DNA of 14,070 nucleotides from Flavobacteriia bacterium (GTDB lineage: Bacteria > Bacteroidota > Bacteroidia > Flavobacteriales_D > Crocinitomicaceae), in NCBI GenBank assembly GCA_009925805.1, contig RFQF01000033.1, forward strand, positions 1 through 14,070, in the 5' to 3' direction. A model generated the notes under the pieces. It had not been told where the DNA came from and made no database searches. It saw nothing but the letters and a program-made list of their open reading frames with translations. Numbering within the stretch: position 1 is the stretch's first letter; every line of letters starts with the position of its first letter. The position numbers were made by a program, and so were the translations under genes. This document shows positions 6,382-13,678 of this stretch, one piece after another.

Positions 6382-6924
6382 ATGTACGGACTGGTAAATA
6401 AAGCCATCAAGGATTTAGTCGTCAATAATTATGGTCAGGATAAGTGGGAAGAAATTGCGAAAAAATCGGATTTTCACGAGGCAGAATTTGTTGGGTTGCA
6501 TCCGTACGATGACGCACTAACCTATAAACTTGTGGGAAATGCTTCGGCGGTGCTCGGAGCTGATGCCTCAGCCGTGCTAGAACTGTTTGGTGAATATTGG
6601 ATTACCTATACGGCGGATGAAGGCTACGGTGAACTTATGGATTTATGCGGAGATACCTTCACCGAATTTTTGGGAAATTTGGACATGCTCCACACGCGTA
6701 TGAACAGCATGATGCCCCAATTAGCTCCGCCTCAATTTTCGATACAAAATGAAACTGACCAATCAGTGGAACTGTTGTACCGAAGCCACCGCGAAGGACT
6801 TGTTCCCATGCTGTATGGTTTAATTCGAGGACTGGGCAAGCGTTTTGGATTGACGTGTGAAATTGAGCTTCTTTCGGAAAAAAGCGAAACCCAGGATTTC
6901 CATTTGTTTTTAATTCGTTGGTAA
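6382..6924 (+). CDS. H-NOX haem-nitric oxide binding protein
   Basis: This 180-residue stand-alone H-NOX domain is a soluble haem protein that senses NO and regulates a partner signalling enzyme. The start MYGLVNKAIKDLVVNNYG is the classic H-NOX first helix. The proximal haem ligand is H104 (in LDMLHTRM). The haem-propionate motif YxSxR is intact as Y133, S135 and R137, and P117 sits at the conserved haem-distorting proline position. The residue nine after the motif tyrosine, where O2-binding H-NOX proteins have a distal-pocket tyrosine (Y140 of the Thermoanaerobacter protein), is P142. No distal hydrogen-bond donor is expected there, which predicts an NO-selective sensor (inference from known H-NOX proteins). 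Length is normal and there is no fused domain. It is the first gene of a plus-strand run, and the large kinase gene starts 14 bases after its stop. Confidence 0.95.
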   Translation: MYGLVNKAIKDLVVNNYGQDKWEEIAKKSDFHEAEFVGLHPYDDALTYKLVGNASAVLGADASAVLELFGEYWITYTADEGYGELMDLCGDTFTEFLGNLDMLHTRMNSMMPQLAPPQFSIQNETDQSVELLYRSHREGLVPMLYGLIRGLGKRFGLTCEIELLSEKSETQDFHLFLIRW

Positions 6925-6938
6925 CGAAAGGGCAAGGA

Positions 6939-9900
6939 ATGGATTTAGAGGAATTGTTTGCTGCACTCGAATTTTCTAACCCCCACACCCTTTTTGTGGC
7001 GCTGGATCAAACCCTCTTGAAGGTTGGAAAAGCCTTTCTGAAGTCCTCCAGCCATTGTGTTCCCGGAAACCGATTCGACCAACTTTTTCGATGGGACAAA
7101 GGCCAGGGTTTCGATAAGTTAACCGAAAATAAACAGCAATTACAATTTGTTGAATCAACGAAATATAATCAGCGGTACAAAATTTCTGGTCGAAAAACCG
7201 ATTGGGGGTATGTGCTTCACGCGAATCCGGTGGTAAATGCCAAATTCCATATTTCGGATTACAATTTAACCTTAAAGGATTTTTCGCAACAGAATTACAT
7301 CGCAGAATACCTGTTTTTGTTGCAATCCTCCACCAAGGCTCTCGATGAATTACATACCATTAACAAGGATTATGTCCAAAAAAACAGGGCACTCGAGCAA
7401 AGCCGTGAAGAACTACTATCCACATCCTTGTTTCCAAATGAAAATCCCAACCCCGTGTTGAGGTTGGATAAAGAATTTAACCTCCTATACAGTAATCCCG
7501 CTGCGCGCATTTTTGTGCATGATTTTAATATCGACGATAATATCTTGTTGGATCAGCCGCTTCGAGATACGCTGGTCCTGATTCACCAACAAGAAAAAGA
7601 GGTGAGCTACCAGACTTTTGAACGAAATAAACGCACTTACTTGCTGAACATTCGATACAATATCACCCAAGACTTTACAAATATCTACGCCACGGATATT
7701 ACGCGATTTGTGGAGTTGGAAGAAGAAAAGGAACGCGACTTGAAACAACTGAATAACCGCTTAGACGAACAACAACAATTTTATGAATACATATTGAACA
7801 ACATTCCTTCGGACATTGCCGTATTTGATGAGCATCACCGGTATTTATTCGTGAATCCTCAAGGCATTAAAAGCGATGAACTTCGTCAATGGATTCTTGG
7901 AAAAGATGATTTTGATTACTGTCGACATAGGGGTATTCCAGAGGAGAGTGCCGCATTTCGAAGAGCCAAATTCTTGGAAGTTCTTCGCGAGAATAAAGAA
8001 GTAGAATGGGAAGATGAACGCACCGACGCTCAAGGAAATCGAGCTATTGTCTTGCGTCGAATGCGTCCAATTTTTAACTCTATTACCCATAAAACCAACG
8101 TTGTTGGCTATGGTATTGATATTTCCCAGCGAAAATTGGCCGAAGAAAAATTGCTTCAGTCAACCTTGAAGCTTTTGTTGCAGGAACAGTTTTTAAATGC
8201 ATCAAGCGATGCCATTCAAGTTGCCGACCAAGACGGAACGTTTGTCTATATTAACGAGGCGGCTTCCGAGCGGCTGGGAATTCCTGCAGATAAAATTCAT
8301 GAATACCAGGTGCGTGATATTGATGCGCAGTTTCAAAATCCAAGCGCATGGCAAGAACACCTCGAATTTCTGCAAAAGTTTAAGGAGTTTTCCTCGGAAT
8401 CCACCAATATCAATCAAAAAACGGGCGAAAGAATGGAGGTGGAGGTTAAGGTGCGTTACTTAGAAATTGACCAGAAGGGATACATTATAGCGGCATCTCG
8501 TGATATTTCCGAACGCAAATTAAACGAACGAATTCTTCTTAATAAAACGGAATTTCAACGCTTGATCATGGAAGTGGCCACCGATTTCATCGATGTGCAA
8601 CAAAGTGCTTTGAACCACTTGATTGAAGAAACTTTGGCAAGGTTGGGGAATTTTATGAAGGTGGATCGCGTTTACATTTTCGATTACAACCACGAGCAAG
8701 CAACGACGTCCAACACCTATGAATGGGTGGCAGACGGTATAGCCCCGGAAATTGACAAGTTCCAAGATGTTCCTTTTGAAAAAGTACCTGTTTGGATTGA
8801 AGCCCACTTCAAAGGCGAGAATATTGAAGTAGAAAACACCTCACTGCTACCAGATGGAGGATTTAAAGAGCTAATGCTCGAGCAAAGCATCAAAAGCATC
8901 ATTGCCTTGCCCATGATGTTGGACGGTGTTTGTATTGGTTTTGTAGGGCTCGATAGCGTCAAGGAATATCGAAAATTCTATGAAGATGAAAAAGTATTGT
9001 TGAATTTATTAGCAAGAATGCTTGTCAACGTGAAAGAACGTATACGAGCAACTACTGCTATTTATGAATCCAATGAGAAAATTCGGGTCATTAACGAAGA
9101 ACTTCAGCGGATTCTTCAAGCCGAAAAAACAGTCAACCTTTTGGCAGACGCATTTTTAACGGGCACGAATTACGAAGATATTTCCAGAAATATCGTGGAA
9201 AACATCCTAGCGCAGCTAGGTTTTGAACATTGCGCCATCCATAAACTGGAAAATAAAGAACTCCTTCAAATTGCAGGTTCAGAGGTCGATCAAGCTCGAC
9301 AAATCAATGCACTTGCCGCCCAAAAATTACTTCTCGGAAAAGGAGTCGTAGGTTTGGTGGCACGTACGGGAAAATCGCTGTTGATTTCCGATACATCCAC
9401 CGATGAACGATACTTTACGGAGGGCCAAAAACGCTTATCTCAAATGGCTATTCCCATTAAAATAGGCAAAAAAGTTTGGGGAGTAATAAGTTCAGAAAAT
9501 GCGGATAAGAATTTCTTTACCCCACTTCATGAACGCGTATTAATGACTATTTCGAGTATGTTGGCACAGAAAATTGCCGCGCTGGAAGAGCAAGCCATGA
9601 AAGAACAATTACAACAGGAAATTGTGGACATGAACCTGGAACTAGAATCCAGGGTGATTGAAGCCACCAACCGAAACATCGAGCTTTCTAAATCCATATC
9701 AGACCAAGAGAAATTGGTGACCATAGGTGAGATTGCTTCAGGGATAGCCCATGACTTAAACACCCCGCTTGGAGCCATTAAAATTGGTGCAGAAAGCATC
9801 CGTTACACGATTGACAACCTCCTGCAAATTGTTGCTAAATGCACGGAAAAACAAATTCAATTTGCCCTTAATCGAGCCATTGAACAGGAAGGCGAACTCT

Positions 9901-10703
9901 TTGTTGGCGGCTTACAGCAGCGCAAAGAAATGAAAGAAATGGACAACTATCTCGAGGAACATTATCCGGCTATGATACCCGAAGAACGAAGTCGTCTGGT
10001 GCTTATGTTTTCCAAAACACGGATTTTGCCTTCCAACCCGGAACTGATTTTTGAAGTAGTAGAAGCCACAAACCCATTCGAATTCTTGGAATTAATATAC
10101 AATCTGCAGATCATTCGGAATTTTGTTCAAACGATTTTAACTTCCTCCGAACGCGCTACCAAAGTAATTCAGGATTTGCGTTCCTTCATCAAAGATCAAC
10201 GCAATACCGAACGAGGTCCGGTCAATTTGCGCAAGAACATCGAAACGGTACTAAATGTATTTAACTATGAAATTAAACGATCGGTAGAATTGGTTTTTGA
10301 GGTTGAGGACACGCTGTTTATCGAAGGGTTTGATATTAAGCTTTTCCAGCTTTGGTCGAACATTATCAAAAATGCCATTGAATCGCTGGATCAGTATCGA
10401 GAACGCGGAATCATCCAGATTGCTTCTTGGAGTGATGAGCACCATATCAAAATTAGCATTGCCAACAATGGCCCCAAAATACCCGATGAAATTCGTAACA
10501 GAATATTTGAGAAGTTTTTTACCACGAAAGCCGCTAAAAATGGTTCCGGATTAGGGCTGAGCATCGTCCGAAGTACCCTGGAAGACCACGATGCTACCAT
10601 GGAGTTGGAGTCGAACGAAGAATGGACCACGTTTACCTTCGTTTTTAAGAAATTGAATTATAAAACAAGCCCAAAAAACACCGTTGAAATTGAATTATTG
10701 TAA
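6939..10703 (+). CDS. H-NOX-associated multi-sensor histidine kinase (HNOBA-PAS-PAS-PAS-GAF-GAF-HisKA-HATPase)
   Basis: This 1254-residue kinase has no membrane segment. Residues about 1-118 resemble the H-NOX-associated (HNOBA) PAS-like domain of soluble guanylate cyclases, with a HTLFVALDQTLLKVGKAF core at 16-33, followed by a coiled coil (119-163). Then come PAS-like domains at about 165-258, 285-397 and 418-526, GAF domains at 538-700 and 728-880, and a coiled coil to about 925. The H-box is EIASGIAHDLNTPLG with phospho-acceptor H938. About 100 extra residues (958-1055) separate the H-box helix from the second dimerisation helix (ERATKVIQDLRSF at 1071). The ATPase domain has an N-box (N1141/N1145), a G1 variant NNGPKIP and GSGLGL at 1202-1207. 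ATG at 6939 is preferred, since GGGCAAGGA lies just upstream; a TTG at 6918 would overlap the H-NOX stop. NO-bound H-NOX probably controls it, and the next gene encodes its likely receiver. Confidence 0.9.
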   Translation: MDLEELFAALEFSNPHTLFVALDQTLLKVGKAFLKSSSHCVPGNRFDQLFRWDKGQGFDKLTENKQQLQFVESTKYNQRYKISGRKTDWGYVLHANPVVNAKFHISDYNLTLKDFSQQNYIAEYLFLLQSSTKALDELHTINKDYVQKNRALEQSREELLSTSLFPNENPNPVLRLDKEFNLLYSNPAARIFVHDFNIDDNILLDQPLRDTLVLIHQQEKEVSYQTFERNKRTYLLNIRYNITQDFTNIYATDITRFVELEEEKERDLKQLNNRLDEQQQFYEYILNNIPSDIAVFDEHHRYLFVNPQGIKSDELRQWILGKDDFDYCRHRGIPEESAAFRRAKFLEVLRENKEVEWEDERTDAQGNRAIVLRRMRPIFNSITHKTNVVGYGIDISQRKLAEEKLLQSTLKLLLQEQFLNASSDAIQVADQDGTFVYINEAASERLGIPADKIHEYQVRDIDAQFQNPSAWQEHLEFLQKFKEFSSESTNINQKTGERMEVEVKVRYLEIDQKGYIIAASRDISERKLNERILLNKTEFQRLIMEVATDFIDVQQSALNHLIEETLARLGNFMKVDRVYIFDYNHEQATTSNTYEWVADGIAPEIDKFQDVPFEKVPVWIEAHFKGENIEVENTSLLPDGGFKELMLEQSIKSIIALPMMLDGVCIGFVGLDSVKEYRKFYEDEKVLLNLLARMLVNVKERIRATTAIYESNEKIRVINEELQRILQAEKTVNLLADAFLTGTNYEDISRNIVENILAQLGFEHCAIHKLENKELLQIAGSEVDQARQINALAAQKLLLGKGVVGLVARTGKSLLISDTSTDERYFTEGQKRLSQMAIPIKIGKKVWGVISSENADKNFFTPLHERVLMTISSMLAQKIAALEEQAMKEQLQQEIVDMNLELESRVIEATNRNIELSKSISDQEKLVTIGEIASGIAHDLNTPLGAIKIGAESIRYTIDNLLQIVAKCTEKQIQFALNRAIEQEGELFVGGLQQRKEMKEMDNYLEEHYPAMIPEERSRLVLMFSKTRILPSNPELIFEVVEATNPFEFLELIYNLQIIRNFVQTILTSSERATKVIQDLRSFIKDQRNTERGPVNLRKNIETVLNVFNYEIKRSVELVFEVEDTLFIEGFDIKLFQLWSNIIKNAIESLDQYRERGIIQIASWSDEHHIKISIANNGPKIPDEIRNRIFEKFFTTKAAKNGSGLGLSIVRSTLEDHDATMELESNEEWTTFTFVFKKLNYKTSPKNTVEIELL

Positions 10704-10711
10704 TACCTTTG
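10684..10711 (+). promoter_or_regulatory. Internal promoter for the receiver gene, overlapping the kinase stop codon
   Basis: TTG at 10684-10686, a 17-base spacer and TACCTTTG at 10704-10711 match the flavobacterial TTG-N17-23-TAnnTTTG pattern. The -33 part lies inside the last kinase codons and the -7 box begins directly after its TAA. The receiver ATG is at 10716, four bases after the box, so transcription would start at or next to the A of the ATG and give a leaderless or near-leaderless mRNA. Confidence 0.55.
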
Positions 10712-10715
10712 CCCT

Positions 10716-11123
10716 ATGGATGAATTAAAATATGCGGTGGTTTGTGTGGACGACGATCCCTATATTCTGCAAATGTTGGGCTTTCAATTGAGTAAAATAG
10801 TCGACCAAAAATGTACACTTTTGGAGTATTTCACTGACCCTCAATTAGCTTTGGAAAACATCGATGCACTCGTTGAGGAAAAAATTGATATCATATTTAT
10901 TATTGTCGATTATCAAATGCCCCAAATGACGGGAGGTCAACTCGTCCGAGCCATCAAACTTAAATACCCGGAGTTAAAATGTGTGATGCTTTCAGGTCAT
11001 GCCAATGAAGTTTCTGTGGACGATTTAGTGAATGAAAATTTACTGGATGCATTTATTTCAAAACCTTGGGACGAGCAGGTGCTGTTTGAAGCCATTCGAC
11101 CGATTCTGGATCAAATCAATTAA
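10716..11123 (+). CDS. Single-domain response regulator (receiver only)
   Basis: This 135-residue protein consists of one receiver domain and no output domain. The acidic pocket is D12-D14 (CVDDD), the phospho-acceptor is D65 (IIVDYQMP), the conserved Ser/Thr is S93 (MLSGHA) and the conserved lysine is K116 (ISKPW). All active-site residues are present, so phosphorylation is expected. With no DNA-binding or enzymatic part, it must act by protein contact, like CheY, or as a shuttle in a phosphorelay. It follows the H-NOX-linked kinase by 12 bases and is its obvious partner, while a promoter overlapping the kinase stop could make it more abundant. The saccharopine dehydrogenase gene begins three bases after its stop. 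Confidence 0.93.
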   Translation: MDELKYAVVCVDDDPYILQMLGFQLSKIVDQKCTLLEYFTDPQLALENIDALVEEKIDIIFIIVDYQMPQMTGGQLVRAIKLKYPELKCVMLSGHANEVSVDDLVNENLLDAFISKPWDEQVLFEAIRPILDQIN

Positions 11124-11126
11124 GTC

Positions 11127-12464
11127 ATGAAAACGATTCTTGTGTTAGGAGCAGGCCTCTCCTCGGCTTCGCTTTTTCGATATTTGATGGCAAGAGTAAA
11201 GGAAAATTCTTGGAAATTAGTGATTGCAAACACTCAAATCCAACACCTTCAAGCAAGTTATGGCGCGTTCAAAGAGGTGGAATTAGTTGCTTTGGATGCC
11301 ACCAATGAGCTACATCGAAAGGAACTGATCGGACAATCGGACCTAGTAATTTCCATGCTCCCAGCACGATTTCATCCCGAAATAGCCAGGAACTGCATTG
11401 AATTGCGAAAAAATTTAATCACACCAAGTTATGTATCTGACGAAATGAAGGCGCTGCATGATGCTGCGGTAGCGCAGGGTGTGACCATCATGAACGAAAC
11501 CGGGGTTGACCCAGGAATTGACCACATGAGTGCGGTAAAAATAATGGAGGAAATTGAGCAAAAAGGGGGAAAACTAACCAGCTTCAAATCCTTCTGTGGA
11601 GGCTTGATTGCTCCCGAATCCGACGATAATCCATGGCATTATAAATTCACTTGGAATCCACGAAATGTAGTGCTAGCCGGACAAGGGGGCGTTGCGGCCT
11701 TTAGGGAAAACAGAGAACTCAAGTACATTCCTTACAATCAGTTGTTTAAACGAACCGAACGTTTCGAAATAGACGGTTACGGATCTTTTGACGGCTATGC
11801 CAACCGGGATTCGCTTAAGTACTTGGAGCTTTACAACATCCATTCTGTAGAAACAATGTACCGAGGCACCCTTAGGCGCCCCGATTTCTGTCAAGCTTGG
11901 GATGTACTCGTAGAATTAGGTCTCACAGAAGACGGGTACGTTTTGGAAAACAGCCACACCTTAACCCCAAGACAGCTACTAAATGCCTTTTTACCTTACC
12001 ATCGGTACGATTCGGTGGAAAAAAAACTCCAACGATTTCTGCGCGCCGATCGAATGCACCTTTACCCGTTAATCGAAAGCATTGGCTTGTTCGACAACGC
12101 TCAGGCTATGTGCAAAGAAGATTCAAGCCCCGCTCAAATGCTTCAAGCATTGTTGGAAAAAGCCTGGTCGCTGAAGGATCATGATCGCGATATGCTGGTA
12201 ATGCTTCACGAGTTTGAATACACCCTTCACGAGGAACGTTTTCGGTTACTATCCTCTATGGTAGCACTCGGCGAAGATCGAAGCTTCACAGCCATGGCAA
12301 ACACGGTAGGACTACCCATCGGAATTATTGCTAAGCATATGTTGACCGGATATTCGAATCCTGGAGTACAGCTCCCATTAGATTCCCAACTTTTTCTGCC
12401 CGTGCTCGAAGAATTAAAAGAACACGGTATCGGATTTATTGATAAATTAACCCAAATAAATTAA
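11127..12464 (+). CDS. Saccharopine dehydrogenase family protein (lysine pathway)
   Basis: This 445-residue oxidoreductase begins with a Rossmann motif VLGAGLSSASL (6-16) typical of Bacteroidota saccharopine dehydrogenases. It also has the family's NETGVDPGIDHMSA segment (about 125-138), and continues with the saccharopine dehydrogenase C-terminal domain (CGGLIAPESDDNPWHYKFTW region). Family members interconvert saccharopine with glutamate and 2-aminoadipate semialdehyde, using NAD(P), in lysine breakdown. No separate lysine-ketoglutarate reductase is visible here. The exact substrate is therefore family-based; carboxyspermidine and other opine-type relatives share the fold. The gene starts three bases after the receiver stop and ends three bases before the DUF3467 gene, so it sits inside an operon-like run with the signalling genes. 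That may be chance co-transcription and not a shared role. Confidence 0.9.
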   Translation: MKTILVLGAGLSSASLFRYLMARVKENSWKLVIANTQIQHLQASYGAFKEVELVALDATNELHRKELIGQSDLVISMLPARFHPEIARNCIELRKNLITPSYVSDEMKALHDAAVAQGVTIMNETGVDPGIDHMSAVKIMEEIEQKGGKLTSFKSFCGGLIAPESDDNPWHYKFTWNPRNVVLAGQGGVAAFRENRELKYIPYNQLFKRTERFEIDGYGSFDGYANRDSLKYLELYNIHSVETMYRGTLRRPDFCQAWDVLVELGLTEDGYVLENSHTLTPRQLLNAFLPYHRYDSVEKKLQRFLRADRMHLYPLIESIGLFDNAQAMCKEDSSPAQMLQALLEKAWSLKDHDRDMLVMLHEFEYTLHEERFRLLSSMVALGEDRSFTAMANTVGLPIGIIAKHMLTGYSNPGVQLPLDSQLFLPVLEELKEHGIGFIDKLTQIN

Positions 12465-12467
12465 ACC

Positions 12468-12773
12468 ATGGAAGAACCAGAAAATCAAATGAATATCGAG
12501 TTAAGTGAGGAAATTGCTTTAGGCGCCTATTCCAACTTAGCAGTAATCACGCATTCTCCCGCAGAGGTCGTTTGTGATTTTATTCAAATCATGCCCGGAA
12601 TGCCGAAGGGAAAAGTTCGTTCGCGTATTCTCATGACCCCACAAAATGCAAAACGTTTTTTAAACGCATTAGCCGATAATATTCACAATTACGAGAAAAC
12701 GTTTGGCGCCATAGAAGACCCAGGTCAAGGAATGCCTCCGATGAATTTTGGAACCCCCAATACCATGGCTTAA
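12468..12773 (+). CDS. DUF3467 family protein
   Basis: This 101-residue protein has the conserved pattern of the uncharacterised DUF3467 family, which is common in Bacteroidota: NIELSEEIALGAYSNLA near residues 8-24, an ITHSPAEVVCDFIQIMPG stretch, then a basic KGKVRSRILMTPQNAKRFLNAL segment. No signal peptide, membrane segment or catalytic motif is seen, so it is probably cytoplasmic. The C-terminus is Gly/Pro/Met-rich and looks disordered. ATG at 12468 is used; an internal ATG at 12489 (MNIELSEE) would remove only seven residues that are variable in the family. It is three bases after the saccharopine dehydrogenase gene, and its TAA overlaps the glycosyltransferase ATG by one base (TAATG), so translational coupling is likely. 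Function is unknown. Confidence 0.88.
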   Translation: MEEPENQMNIELSEEIALGAYSNLAVITHSPAEVVCDFIQIMPGMPKGKVRSRILMTPQNAKRFLNALADNIHNYEKTFGAIEDPGQGMPPMNFGTPNTMA

Positions 12774-13678
12774 TGCTGAGTGTTTGTATTCCTGTTTTTA
12801 ACAAGAATATTACACAGCTCTTAATCTCCTTGGTGAACCAAGCCAAAACCTCAGAACATCCTATCGAATTATTGGTACTCGATGACGGGTCCAACGTACC
12901 GATTATTGATCCCTTTGACGGCATCGAAGCAATTAGGGTGCTCGTTCACCCGAGTAACCTGGGAAGAAGCGCAGCAAGAAATACCTTGCTTCAAGAAGCC
13001 ACCGGTCCCTACATGCTTTTGTTAGACGCGGGATCCGAAATCATCGCTTCGAATTTTTTGGCCGATTGGATTAGATTCTTGTTGCAACATCCAGGACAAG
13101 TGTACTACGGGGGTAGTATTTACGATCAAAAACCTCCGGCTAGGGAATTTTACCTGCGGTGGAAGGTGGGTACAGTGCGAGAAAGTGTCCCGTTTGAAAT
13201 CCGTAAATCCAGAAAGACATCCTTTAAAACCAACAATGCTGTGGTGCACAAGTCGGTGTTGCCTATGGTGCAGTTCGATGAACGTCTGGTGAATTATGGA
13301 CATGAAGATACCTTGTTCGGGTTTGAAGTATCTCAACGAAATATAGACATACTGCAAGTAAATAATCCTGTCAAAAATCTAGGGTTGGATACCAACGTGG
13401 CATTTCTGAACAAAACAGCGCAGGCTATGAGAAACTTGGTATTAGCCTCAACGATGGCCTCCTCCAAACGGGCATTCATAGAAAGCGTCAGGGTTTACAA
13501 GGTTTATTATCGATTGAAATCCCTACGTTTGCTTTGGTTATTAACGATCATGGATGCGACACTCGGTAAAGGGTTCAATTGGTTGCTTGCCCGAGGTTCG
13601 AGGTTTTTCACGATCTATCTCTTCGACGGGGTAAAATTGCTGGCATTGCATCGGATACTGAAGGCGAAAAGACCTTAA
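12773..13678 (+). CDS. Family 2 (GT-A fold) glycosyltransferase
   Basis: This 301-residue enzyme should transfer a sugar from a nucleotide-sugar donor. It has the GT-A start SVCIPVFN, the nucleotide-binding VLDDGS (35-40), the SNLGRSAARN helix typical of GT2 (61-70) and a later GHED motif (176-179) near the position of the catalytic base region. The metal-binding DxD motif is seen as D85-A-G87, with Gly in place of the second Asp, so metal binding may differ or use other residues. A hydrophobic stretch near 253-274 and a basic end suggest loose membrane association. It is the last gene of the plus-strand run and is coupled to the DUF3467 gene by a TAATG overlap. Its stop shares TTAA with the stop of the convergent glycosyltransferase. 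The acceptor is unknown; cell-surface polysaccharide is plausible. Confidence 0.88.
   Translation: MLSVCIPVFNKNITQLLISLVNQAKTSEHPIELLVLDDGSNVPIIDPFDGIEAIRVLVHPSNLGRSAARNTLLQEATGPYMLLLDAGSEIIASNFLADWIRFLLQHPGQVYYGGSIYDQKPPAREFYLRWKVGTVRESVPFEIRKSRKTSFKTNNAVVHKSVLPMVQFDERLVNYGHEDTLFGFEVSQRNIDILQVNNPVKNLGLDTNVAFLNKTAQAMRNLVLASTMASSKRAFIESVRVYKVYYRLKSLRLLWLLTIMDATLGKGFNWLLARGSRFFTIYLFDGVKLLALHRILKAKRP

Noticed and set aside
6918..6938. TTG start for the large kinase, seven codons upstream of the ATG
   Set aside because: It would overlap the last codons of the H-NOX gene and adds residues that are not domain-like, while the ATG at 6939 has a purine-rich stretch (GGGCAAGGA) just upstream.
11897..12184. 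95-codon open frame on the plus strand inside the saccharopine dehydrogenase gene
   Set aside because: It is an out-of-frame shadow, rich in Arg and Pro with no domain pattern.
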